The position numbers were made by a program, and so were the translations under genes. Positions 25,786 to 35,143 of a DNA stretch of 64,000 nt are shown one piece after another. Source of the stretch: Celeribacter baekdonensis (GTDB taxonomy: Bacteria; Pseudomonadota; Alphaproteobacteria; Rhodobacterales; Rhodobacteraceae); the NCBI RefSeq assembly GCF_900102315.1, contig NZ_FNBL01000010.1, forward strand, positions 1-64,000, given 5' to 3'. Position 1 is the first letter of the stretch. Every line of letters starts with the position of its first letter. Under the pieces are notes generated by a model. It saw only the letters and a list, made by a program, of their open reading frames with translations, ran no database searches and had not been told where the DNA came from.

Positions 25786-27459
25786 ATGCACACTAAAGGT
25801 GTCCTTATCACAGGACTCATAACGGCGCAGTTATGCGCAGCAACAGGCGCATTTGCCTTTGAATGTTCGGTATCAGCCCTACAATCCTACGATATTGACG
25901 GGGTGACGGTCACCGAGGCAACTGCGACAGCCTCGGGAACCCCTGCCTGTCTGGTTGACGGTACGGTCGTTACCAGAGGCAATGACATCGGCGAAGGGCT
26001 TGCAAAATTTCAGATTCGCCTGCCGCAAAAATGGAATAACCGATTTTTGATGCTGGGCAACGGCGGCCTCGCGGGCACTGTCAAAGCTTCGGCCAACACG
26101 GTTGATGTGGCCTACGCCAATGACTCTGGCTATGTCACCGCCATGACCGATCTTGGCCATACTGTCGAAAGCGGTCTTGACGCAAGCTTTGCCCTGACCG
26201 AAGACGGCAGTCCGAATGCGCCTGCCATCGCCGATTACTACTACCGTGCCTCACATGTTGTGACCAACACGGCCAAAGCTTTTGCCCAAGCGGTTTATGG
26301 CGAGAGCCCCGGCTATTCCTATTTGAGCGGATGCTCGACAGGTGGTCGTATGGCACAAGTTGCCGCCTCCCGGTATCCCGACGACTTCGATGGGGTCATC
26401 TCTGGCGCGGCTTTCATGGATATCTCATCCATGCTGAAAATCCAGCATTTCCAGATCAATCAGCTTCTCACCGACGATGCCCAGATCCTCCCCAACACAC
26501 TGCCCGCAATCCAGAACGCAGTCATGGCATCATGTGATGCGGTCGACGGGGTGACAGACGGTATGATCCAAAATCCGGCGGCGTGTTCCTTTGCGCCGGA
26601 AAGCCTGATTTGCGATGGCGCGGACAGTGACAATTGTCTGACGAAACCGCAGGCCGCAGCACTTCGCGCTTATTTCACAGCGCTTCATACCGACGATGGC
26701 CGTCTGGTCTATCCCGGCTATGCCCCGGTCCTCTTTGACGGCGGCTTCAGCCTGTTCCAAGGCGGAAGTGTTGCGGCTGACGACATCACGGCGGCGGAGC
26801 CTTGGGGCAATGACGGCAACCCGCCTGCGCCGATCGAATGGGCGTTTTCCGACCACATCATCCAGTATCTTGTGATGCAGGACCCCGATTACAATGTGCG
26901 CGATTTTGGCATTGATGCCGACGGCACCATCCCGTCCGATGCCCTCGCATATTTCATCAAGATGACACAGGATGGCAACGGTTCCGGCCTTGATGAGACA
27001 GAAGCCTTTTTCGATCAGGGCAAAAAGATGATCCTCTACCACGGTTGGGGCGATCATGCGCTCAGCCCGTTCCGCACCGTTCGGTTCGTGGATGATCTTG
27101 CCCGCCGCAAAGGCGGCTATGACGCACTCTCGCAAAGCGCGCGCCTCTTTATGGTGCCGGAAATGGGTCACTGTTCCGGCGGGACGGGCCCCGACAGCTT
27201 CAACACGCTGGCAGCCCTTGAGAACTGGGTGGAAAACGACGTGGCCCCTGCAACCATCGCCGCTGAAAAGCTGACTGAGGCCGGGGATGTCACCCGCTCG
27301 ATGCCCCTGTGTCCCTATCCGGCACAGGCGCATTATTCGGGCGAAGGCGATGTGAACGACGCCTCAAATTGGAGCTGCCCCAGTGCGCCGGCCAAGGTGA
27401 TTTTGGGAAGCGTCGGTATCTCAGCGGGCCTGCTGTCCGCCGGGGAACCGACCCAGTAA
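25786..27459 (+). CDS. Tannase/feruloyl esterase family hydrolase, exported
   Basis: 557 residues from the ATG at 25786 (GGAG nine bases upstream); the in-frame start at 25645 overlaps the nicF end and precedes the signal. The signal peptide is MHTKGVLITGLITAQLCAAT..GAFA. The nucleophile motif is GCSTGGR (in YLSGCSTGGRMA), and the catalytic His region HGWGDHALSP and late GHCSGG fit the tannase family. Numerous Cys suit a periplasmic location. It follows nicF by 122 bases in the same direction, so it may belong to the same transcript. It may release nicotinate or a related acid from an ester outside the cell (inference). No nic cluster function is known to me. Confidence 0.85.
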   Translation: MHTKGVLITGLITAQLCAATGAFAFECSVSALQSYDIDGVTVTEATATASGTPACLVDGTVVTRGNDIGEGLAKFQIRLPQKWNNRFLMLGNGGLAGTVKASANTVDVAYANDSGYVTAMTDLGHTVESGLDASFALTEDGSPNAPAIADYYYRASHVVTNTAKAFAQAVYGESPGYSYLSGCSTGGRMAQVAASRYPDDFDGVISGAAFMDISSMLKIQHFQINQLLTDDAQILPNTLPAIQNAVMASCDAVDGVTDGMIQNPAACSFAPESLICDGADSDNCLTKPQAAALRAYFTALHTDDGRLVYPGYAPVLFDGGFSLFQGGSVAADDITAAEPWGNDGNPPAPIEWAFSDHIIQYLVMQDPDYNVRDFGIDADGTIPSDALAYFIKMTQDGNGSGLDETEAFFDQGKKMILYHGWGDHALSPFRTVRFVDDLARRKGGYDALSQSARLFMVPEMGHCSGGTGPDSFNTLAALENWVENDVAPATIAAEKLTEAGDVTRSMPLCPYPAQAHYSGEGDVNDASNWSCPSAPAKVILGSVGISAGLLSAGEPTQ

Positions 27460-27486
27460 GCGATACAACTTTATACCCTGAAAAGA

Positions 27487-27513
27487 CTTTGGTCGGGCTC
27501 TGCTCGACCAAAG
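27487..27513 (+). terminator. Hairpin after the tannase-family gene
   Basis: A perfect 9-bp stem, CTTTGGTCG (27487-27495) and CGACCAAAG (27505-27513), lies 28 bases past the stop codon. The T-tract is poor, so it may be an attenuating or stabilising hairpin. Confidence 0.45.
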
Positions 27514-27655
27514 CCCCTGACCGGAGTTGCTCCCGCCGCTCCACCGACCGAACGCGCAGGGGCCTGAGCCGACTAGGCTGTGCAGTTTCGCCCCTATCGC
27601 ATAGGTGCCGAGCACGGGATAATTCCCTGAATATCTTCGACACAGGAGTAAAGTA

Positions 27656-28264
27656 ATGTTCTACCTGACAAGAGATGGCTCCGGTCTGCCGCGTGATCCG
27701 TTTTCTGCCATTGTGTCCCCCCGCCCGATTGCATGGATATCCACACGCGGCAGCACGGGCGCAACCAACCTTGCACCCTATTCGTTTTTCAACGCCGTGG
27801 CCTATACGCCGCCGCAGGTGATTGTCTCATCCATTGGCGGCAAGCCGGATCGGGACAAGGGCAAGGACAGCTACAGTCATATTCTGGAAACGGGCGTATT
27901 TTGCATCAACATTGCCGGGCTTGCGGACCGCGACGCGTTGAATGCCTCCTCCGCGCCCTATGCGGCGGATCAAAGCGAATTTGAGGCGCTGGGATTGCCG
28001 ATGGCGGAATGTGAGACCATAGATTGCCCAAGGCTCGCCCACGCCCCTGCGTCAATGGAGTGCCGCCTGACACGGGCGATTGATCTTGAGGGTGAGGGAA
28101 ATCTGATGATCCTCGCGCGGGTCGAGGCCATCCATTTGCGCGACGATTGCCTGACCAAAGACGGCCGCTTTGACGTCTTGTCCTACGCCCCTCTGAGCAG
28201 GCTTGGCTATCAGGATTTCGCCGCGATTGAAACGGTGTTTCAAATGCGGCGGCCTAAGCTTTAA
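27656..28264 (+). CDS. Flavin reductase-like, FMN-binding family protein
   Basis: 202 residues of the flavin-reductase-like split-barrel family. Conserved parts are FSAIVSPRPIAWISTRG, NLAPYSFFNAVAYTPPQV and GVFCINIAG. AGGAGTAAAGT precedes the ATG. These proteins reduce free flavin with NAD(P)H or bind FMN. NicC normally reduces its own FAD, so a partner role is not required. It is the last plus-strand gene before the terminator shared with nicC. Confidence 0.8.
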   Translation: MFYLTRDGSGLPRDPFSAIVSPRPIAWISTRGSTGATNLAPYSFFNAVAYTPPQVIVSSIGGKPDRDKGKDSYSHILETGVFCINIAGLADRDALNASSAPYAADQSEFEALGLPMAECETIDCPRLAHAPASMECRLTRAIDLEGEGNLMILARVEAIHLRDDCLTKDGRFDVLSYAPLSRLGYQDFAAIETVFQMRRPKL

Positions 28265-28296
28265 TCCTCTGACTTAACTCACTGGCCCACATAAAA

Positions 28297-28318
28297 GCAG
28301 CCCCGTTTCCGGGGCCGC
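28297..28318. terminator. Bidirectional terminator between the flavin reductase gene and nicC
   Basis: GCAGCCCCG and CGGGGCCGC form a GC-rich stem with loop TTTC between two converging stop codons. On the minus strand it is followed by TTTTAT, on the plus strand by TTATG. Confidence 0.75.
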
Positions 28319-28323
28319 TTATG

Positions 28324-29524
<1,201 letters not shown>

Positions 29525-29634
29525 AAGCGGATCACGAAAGCATTTTCAAACGCGAAATGCAGAAATTTCACAGGCTTGCGCGAGAAACCCCAAAAATCCT
29601 CCGGCGGAAGACAGAGCATGACTTCTCCCCCCCC

Positions 29635-31122
29635 TCACAGACGCGGCGCGGCAAGCAGCCACAGCCCGAGCGAAGTATATCCGACCATCAAAAGCGCCAA
29701 CGGCACCTGGCCCAAAACCGCATCGCGCGGGCGGCGATGAGTGTCCAAGGCGACGGCATGAGCCATGAACACGGCGACGATATGACCAAGCGTGATCACC
29801 CCGGTCTGAAACGCCCAGATCAGATGAATACCCGATTCGGTGTTGAACATGGATTGGCTCGGATGGCCGTGGGCGGTGCCGAAAATATCCCAGCCCTTGT
29901 GCAAAGGATCAGAGAGCACAATCCACAGATATTGCGCATCCATGATCAGGCGGGTGGCAAAATGCGACAGCATATAGGCCACATAGATCGGCACCAATGT
30001 ATAGACACAGCGCCCGGCGAGCTCGGCAAAGGACACGGTGCTTTGGGCTATGCAACCGCCCAGCCAAATCGCACTGCAAAACACCAAAGCGACCAAGACA
30101 AAGGCCCCGACCAGTCCCAAAGAGTTGGGCCACATCACGCTAGAGCGGCCATGAAAATCAAGCGGGTTCACGCCCAAAAGCTGCAACCATTTAAACGTGG
30201 ATGACACCCCATCGAACGTGCCGGAGGCCAGCATAAAAATGACAAAGGCGCTGGCACTCAATGAGAGCGGTGCGTCACGCAACACGCGCGCACCTGGGAA
30301 CACCAAACGCAACTTACCGCCTTGAGTGCAGAAGGGCGAGAGGATCGCGAGCAGGGCAAAAAGCACATGCAAAGGCTCCGCGCGCCGTGTCCATTCCGCT
30401 GTGCCAAACAGGATCATGCCAAAGCCATTGAGCACCAAAAACCACAACACATGCACGAACAAGGCCTCTGGATCGGTGGCATAAAGCGAGATCAGATCAA
30501 TCCAAACCAGATAGAACATCTGCACCAGGGCGACGCCAAATCCGATTTGTTTGGGCAGGGTCAAAATGGGCCGTTTGCCAAGCCCCAAAACCTGCAACAG
30601 GCCGGTCCATGGATTGAGCCAAGGCCAAAGAGTGCCAAACACGACCGTCGCCACAGACAGGACGATCCATCCCAAGGTCCACACCCCGAGGGTGATCGGA
30701 TTGGTCAGCGGATCATCCGATCCCGCCAGTGCGGCATAGAGCAAAAACAGGGTAAAGCCGAGCGATAGGAGCGACAGCGGCGCAGTCGGGATGCGGCGTG
30801 GAGCGGTTGAGATCGCGCGGCCCTCTAAGGCAAACAGGCGATGAAACCGGGCGGCGGGGACGATTGCGAGGATCAGGAAACTGGCCAAAACCGCAAGACC
30901 CGCGCCGAAGATATAAATCTCCGTTGGCATCAACAGGATGAACCCACCCGCCGCCTCATGGGCCATGGCGGCGACAGGCATGGCCACGACAGGCATGGCG
31001 CAGAGAAACGCGGTCAAGACGGCGGTTATGGCGCGGGTCATGGCGCGTAAAAACCAGCGGTCAAACGACACGGGGGCTGTGTTCTGTGACCCACGAAGGT
31101 GCAAAAGGGTCATGGCTCTCAT
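29635..31122 (-). CDS. Polytopic membrane protein of unknown function
   Basis: 495 residues with an N-terminal signal-like helix (AITAVLTAFLCAMPVVAMPV) and about 11 further membrane segments. Several conserved-looking Trp/Pro-rich loops occur (TLWPWLNPWTGL, DFHGRSSVMWPNSLGL) and His-containing loops (HFATRLIMDAQYLW, GTAHGHPSQSM, IVAVFMAHAVALDTH). I do not recognise the family. Starts at 31113 or 31041 are also possible. It lies between the chimeric relic and nicC on the same strand, so it might take part in substrate uptake, but no transporter signature is visible. Confidence 0.6.
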   Translation of the reverse strand: MRAMTLLHLRGSQNTAPVSFDRWFLRAMTRAITAVLTAFLCAMPVVAMPVAAMAHEAAGGFILLMPTEIYIFGAGLAVLASFLILAIVPAARFHRLFALEGRAISTAPRRIPTAPLSLLSLGFTLFLLYAALAGSDDPLTNPITLGVWTLGWIVLSVATVVFGTLWPWLNPWTGLLQVLGLGKRPILTLPKQIGFGVALVQMFYLVWIDLISLYATDPEALFVHVLWFLVLNGFGMILFGTAEWTRRAEPLHVLFALLAILSPFCTQGGKLRLVFPGARVLRDAPLSLSASAFVIFMLASGTFDGVSSTFKWLQLLGVNPLDFHGRSSVMWPNSLGLVGAFVLVALVFCSAIWLGGCIAQSTVSFAELAGRCVYTLVPIYVAYMLSHFATRLIMDAQYLWIVLSDPLHKGWDIFGTAHGHPSQSMFNTESGIHLIWAFQTGVITLGHIVAVFMAHAVALDTHRRPRDAVLGQVPLALLMVGYTSLGLWLLAAPRL

Positions 31123-31187
31123 CCTATTGAAACAAAGGAAAGCCAGAGCGATCCGAGGGGAATCTAACGCCCTGACCTTAGGCCGGC

Positions 31188-31640
31188 TTAAAGCGCGGCG
31201 CAGACGGCTTTCACTTCGGTGAACGTGCGGATGGCTTCAGAGCCTTGCTCACGTCCCCAACCGGATTGTTTGTAATCGCCGAACGGCAAGGCCGGATCGT
31301 AAAAGTTGTGTTGGTTGATCCAAACGGAGCCCGCTTTGACCTTTTTCGCCAGCTTATGCGCGGTGGAAATGTCACGGGTCCAGATCGAGGCCGCGAGACC
31401 GAAATCGGTGTCGTGGGCTTTGGCAGCAACCTTATCGAGGGAGGCGTCGTCAAAGGCCTGACAGGCCAGAACCGCCCGCTTCAAGCAACAAGACCGAGAC
31501 GCTTGGATCTCGGCCAGACGACGCGCGACCACGCTGCCGGCGGTGCCGCCGCCAAAGACGATAAAGTCATATGTAGAGCGGATCGGTTCCGACATAAGTT
31601 CGCGATCCGGGGACAGGTCGGCAGGGCTAAACTGGTTCAT
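31188..31640 (-). pseudogene. Chimeric relic: GMC oxidoreductase N-terminus joined to aldehyde dehydrogenase C-terminus
   Basis: 150 residues in one open frame. Residues ~23-45 (YDFIVFGGGTAGSVVARRLA) are the FAD-binding start of a choline-dehydrogenase-type GMC oxidoreductase. From about residue 58 the sequence is the tail of an aldehyde dehydrogenase: FDDASLDKVAAKAHDTDFGL, AASIWTRDIS, then PALPFGDYKQSGWGRE. Neither catalytic region (GMC His, ALDH Cys/Glu) is present. A deletion removing the 3' part of one gene and the 5' part of an adjacent one would give this. A ribosome site (GGGAGC) still precedes the ATG, so the chimera may be translated. Confidence 0.8.
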
Positions 31641-31676
31641 ATTTTGCTCCCGTTTGGAGGACGGAGGGAGGACGGC

Positions 31677-32384
31677 CTAGCGACCGACCCCCACATAGTG
31701 GTGGAGAAGCTCCGGGTTGGCGCGCACCTCTTCGATATCGAATTCGGCTTTGATTTCGCCATGGTCCATAAAGGCGACGCGATTGGCGATGGAAAGAACG
31801 GCGTCGACACGCTGTTCTACCAAAAGCACGGCGACACCTTCGTCACGCAGCCTGATCACCGCATCGCGGATCCCGGCAATGGCAGAGGGCATCAGGCCTT
31901 CGGTCGGCTCATCAAGCATGATCACCGAGGGATTGATGCACATGGCGCGCGCCATGGCCAACATGGTCTGTTCGCCGCCCGACAAAGTGCCGGAGCGCTG
32001 AGTCATCCGCTCTTTGAGCACCGGGAAAAGTTCCAACGCATGATCGAGCGCGCTGACGTCGGTGTTGCGGGTCCACAGACCGATTTCGAGGTTTTCCCAA
32101 ACCGTCAACTCGGTGAACAACCGCCGTCCCTGCGGCACATAGCCGATGCCCGCGCGGGGAATGTCCTTGGCTGGCACGCCGGTCAAATCCTTGCCGTCGA
32201 GCATCAGCGTACCCGCCGCCGGGCGCACCGTGCCCATGATGGTTTTCAGCGCTGTGGTTTTGCCCGCGCCATTGCGCCCCAAAAGGCAAAGCACCTCGCC
32301 ACTTTTCAACTCAATCGAAAAATTGCGCAGCGCCTGACTGCGACCATAGAAGGCGTCAAAGCCTTTAACAGACATCATACTCAT
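31677..32384 (-). CDS. HAAT-type ABC transporter ATP-binding protein (LivF-like)
   Basis: 235 residues. Walker A GRNGAGKTT, signature LSGGEQTMLAMARA, Walker B VIMLDEPTEGL and the switch His in the EQRV region are intact. Size and the phrase TGVPAKDIPRAGIGYVPQGR mark it as LivF-like. Its start overlaps the LivG-like stop by four bases. It is the last gene of the importer operon; the substrate is unknown and may be nicotinate-related. Confidence 0.92.
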   Translation of the reverse strand: MSMMSVKGFDAFYGRSQALRNFSIELKSGEVLCLLGRNGAGKTTALKTIMGTVRPAAGTLMLDGKDLTGVPAKDIPRAGIGYVPQGRRLFTELTVWENLEIGLWTRNTDVSALDHALELFPVLKERMTQRSGTLSGGEQTMLAMARAMCINPSVIMLDEPTEGLMPSAIAGIRDAVIRLRDEGVAVLLVEQRVDAVLSIANRVAFMDHGEIKAEFDIEEVRANPELLHHYVGVGR

Positions 32385-33124
32385 GCCGGTTCTCCCAAAT
32401 AGGCGGCCTGCACGGCGACGTTTTCGACGATTTCATCCGGCGTGCCTTCGGCCAAAAGACGACCGCGTTCGAGCACGGTAATTCGGTCGGCCAACGCCAA
32501 AACCACGTCCATATTGTGTTCGATAATCAACACGGTGGCGGCTTCGTTGACCCGTTTCACCACCTCGATAAAGTTCTTGATTTCGGCATCCGAGAGGCCC
32601 TGTGTGGGTTCATCGAGGATCAATAACTTCGGTTCAAGACCAAGCCCCATCGCCACTTCCAGCAGACGCTGGTGACCATAGGCGAGGTTGCCCGCCGTGT
32701 CCCCGATCCGGTCGCCAAGCCCGACAGCCTGTGCGGCGAGGGCCGCCTCGGACTGAATTTGCGCTTCGCTCGCACCACCAAACAGCGACGGTTTAAGCCG
32801 GTTTTGAACCGCGATTTCGATGTTTTCCAACACGGTCAGACTGGGGTAGATGTTGGTGATCTGAAACGTATAGGCGATGCCGAGGCGCACGCGTTTGAAC
32901 GCCGGAAGATTGGTGACATCTTTGCCGTCAAAGAACACCTGACCTGCAGAGGGGGGGATGCGCCCGGAGAGCAGGCTCACGAAAGTGGATTTGCCCGCCC
33001 CGTTCGGCCCGATGATGGCGCGGATTTCTCCGACGTTGAGGGTGAAATCCACCCCATCCACCGCTTTGAGCCCGTCGAAATGGCGCGCAAGACCTCGCGT
33101 TTCAAGAAGAGTTACTTCAGCCAT
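32381..33124 (-). CDS. HAAT-type ABC transporter ATP-binding protein (LivG-like)
   Basis: 247 residues from the ATG at 33124 (AAAGGTGGG upstream); a GTG nine bases earlier overlaps that ribosome site. Walker A is GPNGAGKST, Walker B LLILDEPTQGLS, and the conserved end has VLIIEHNMDVVLALADRITV. The signature is degenerate, with AYGHQRLLEVAMGL in place of SGGQ, as is common in LivG proteins. It overlaps the end of the LivM-like gene by 13 bases. Confidence 0.92.
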   Translation of the reverse strand: MAEVTLLETRGLARHFDGLKAVDGVDFTLNVGEIRAIIGPNGAGKSTFVSLLSGRIPPSAGQVFFDGKDVTNLPAFKRVRLGIAYTFQITNIYPSLTVLENIEIAVQNRLKPSLFGGASEAQIQSEAALAAQAVGLGDRIGDTAGNLAYGHQRLLEVAMGLGLEPKLLILDEPTQGLSDAEIKNFIEVVKRVNEAATVLIIEHNMDVVLALADRITVLERGRLLAEGTPDEIVENVAVQAAYLGEPA

Positions 33125-34149
33125 GGGACCCACCTTTCACGAATGGTGCCAAGAATGCCTTTGGGGAACCACATGTTCACAACGATGAGGATGATCCCGA
33201 TGATGATCAGATAGGCGGTGGTGATGCCGCTCAGACGGTCGATGAGCATGGTCATGATGCCGGTGCCCAAAAGCGGACCCAAAAGCGTGCCGGGACCACC
33301 GACGAGGGTGAACAAAAGCGCCTCGATCGAGTAGTGAAACCCCGCAAAGGCCGAGCCAATATAGCCAAACATCAGGGCGTAGAGTGCGCCAGCAAGGCCA
33401 CAAACGGTGCCCGACAGGGTGAAGGCCGCAAGGCGCACGCGGTAGGTGTCAAAGCCCAACATCTGGGTGCGCGGTTCGTTTTCGCGCACGGCAGTGAACA
33501 GGCGGCCAAGTGGGCCTTGGGTGACGAAGAAAAAGAAAATCAGCACTACGGCAAAGATACCGAACGCCAGATTGAAACGCACCACATCCGAGGTCATGTC
33601 AAAATTGGCCCCGAGCAAGGAGAAGGAACGCGCGTCGGTCGGCAGGGTCAGGCCCTGATCGCCGCCAGTGATTTTCGAGAAATAGAGCGTCGCCAAATAG
33701 GCCGCCTGGGCGAACATCAAGGTGACGATCATAAAGGACACGCCCTCGGTGCGCAGCGCCAAAAGCCCGATGATGAAGGAGAACACCAAAGAGGTGGCAA
33801 TCGCGATGACAAAGGACACGGGTAGGGATGTGCCGAAATAGTAGCTCGACAACCCGGCCGCATAGAGCCCAAAGCCAAAGAACATCGCATGTCCGAGGCT
33901 CAGGAGACCCGTGTAGCCCATCAACATATTATAACCCATGGCGAAGATCGACATGATCAAAATACGGGTCAAAGCGAGAACCAGATAGTCACTCAAGGCA
34001 AATTGCAACACAAAGAGCACGGACAGTGTGGCGAGAGACAGGGCAAATAACCTGCCATTGTGGATGATCATGAAGCGATCCTTCCCTTTCTCCGCCTCAG
34101 CCGCTTTCGCGGCCTTGACAGAGGAAATTTCTGTGGAGTGCAGGCTCAT
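33112..34149 (-). CDS. HAAT-type ABC transporter permease (LivM-like)
   Basis: 345 residues with about ten membrane helices and the LivM hallmark GYNMLMGYTGLLSLGHAMFF. The N-terminal 25 residues are charged (VKAAKAAEAEKGKD). It overlaps the LivH-like gene by four bases. It forms the membrane channel together with LivH. Confidence 0.93.
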   Translation of the reverse strand: MSLHSTEISSVKAAKAAEAEKGKDRFMIIHNGRLFALSLATLSVLFVLQFALSDYLVLALTRILIMSIFAMGYNMLMGYTGLLSLGHAMFFGFGLYAAGLSSYYFGTSLPVSFVIAIATSLVFSFIIGLLALRTEGVSFMIVTLMFAQAAYLATLYFSKITGGDQGLTLPTDARSFSLLGANFDMTSDVVRFNLAFGIFAVVLIFFFFVTQGPLGRLFTAVRENEPRTQMLGFDTYRVRLAAFTLSGTVCGLAGALYALMFGYIGSAFAGFHYSIEALLFTLVGGPGTLLGPLLGTGIMTMLIDRLSGITTAYLIIIGIILIVVNMWFPKGILGTIRERWVPWLK

Positions 34150-35033
34150 GCGCGCGCTCCTTTTCCGGAGAACAGGCCCTGCGGTTTGAACACCAGAACG
34201 ATGGCAACGAGCAGTGTCGATACGATTTTGGCCAGTGTTGGCGAGAAGAACACAGAGAGCAAACCATCGGAGAGGCCGATGAGAACGGCGGCGGCAATGG
34301 TGCCCGGAATCGAGCCCAGACCACCGACGATGACGACCACAAAAGACAGAAGCAGCGGATCGGTGCCCATCAGGTAATGCGCCTGTTGGTTCGGAACCAC
34401 GAGCACCCCCCCGATGGCGGCCAGCATGGCACCAATGGCGAAGACAGCGGAGTAGACCTTGTCCACGGGAATGCCAAAATTCTGTGCAGTTTCTTTGTCA
34501 AACTGGGTGGCCCGCATCAGCAAACCGACTTTGGAGCGGCGCAGCATGAACCACAGACCGGCGACAAGCGCCAAGGCGATCACAATGATAAAGAGCTTGT
34601 AACTCGAATACCCAAACCAAGGCGTGCGGATCGTGTAGTAGAACGGCGCATCGACGGCGCGCGCATCGGGACCAAAGGTCAAAAGCGCGAATTGTTGGAT
34701 GATATAGAGCATCCCGATCGTCGAGACGATGGTGCCCTCGGGGTTGTAATTGATACGTTTGAGAACGGCCCAGTCGGCAAACCAGGCAAGCCCCCCAACG
34801 AACAGCGGCGCGACCACCAAGCCGATGACAAAGCCAACGGCAGGCGGGCCCGGGATATAGACCCCACAGGCCCAGGCGATCAGCGCACCGACCATGAAGA
34901 ATTCGCCGTGCGCGACGTTCACAACGCGCATCACGCCAAACACCAGCGAAAGACCAAGCGCCGTCAGCATCAAAACGGAAGCCTGAACCAGCCCTTCCAA
35001 TGTGGCGAGCAAGAGATATGGAGCGATGTCCAT
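34146..35033 (-). CDS. HAAT-type ABC transporter permease (LivH-like)
   Basis: 295 residues, about eight membrane helices. Typical LivH features are ALGLSLVFGVMRVVNVAHGE near the N-terminus and the conserved VVIVGGLGSIPGTIAAAVLI near the C-terminus. It lies 110 bases after the binding-protein gene. Confidence 0.93.
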   Translation of the reverse strand: MDIAPYLLLATLEGLVQASVLMLTALGLSLVFGVMRVVNVAHGEFFMVGALIAWACGVYIPGPPAVGFVIGLVVAPLFVGGLAWFADWAVLKRINYNPEGTIVSTIGMLYIIQQFALLTFGPDARAVDAPFYYTIRTPWFGYSSYKLFIIVIALALVAGLWFMLRRSKVGLLMRATQFDKETAQNFGIPVDKVYSAVFAIGAMLAAIGGVLVVPNQQAHYLMGTDPLLLSFVVVIVGGLGSIPGTIAAAVLIGLSDGLLSVFFSPTLAKIVSTLLVAIVLVFKPQGLFSGKGARA

Positions 35034-35143
35034 TGTGCGTACTCCAATCGGTTCGTTCCTGCCGATGAAAGCAAACCCGTCCGATTTTTTTGAAGTTTAA
35101 GGGGCGAAGGCCGTCATGAATCAGCCTTCGCAGAGAGATGAGA

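Noticed and set aside
31211-31453. Separate small basic protein overlapping the GMC/ALDH relic
   Set aside because: Out-of-frame shadow of the aldehyde dehydrogenase tail.
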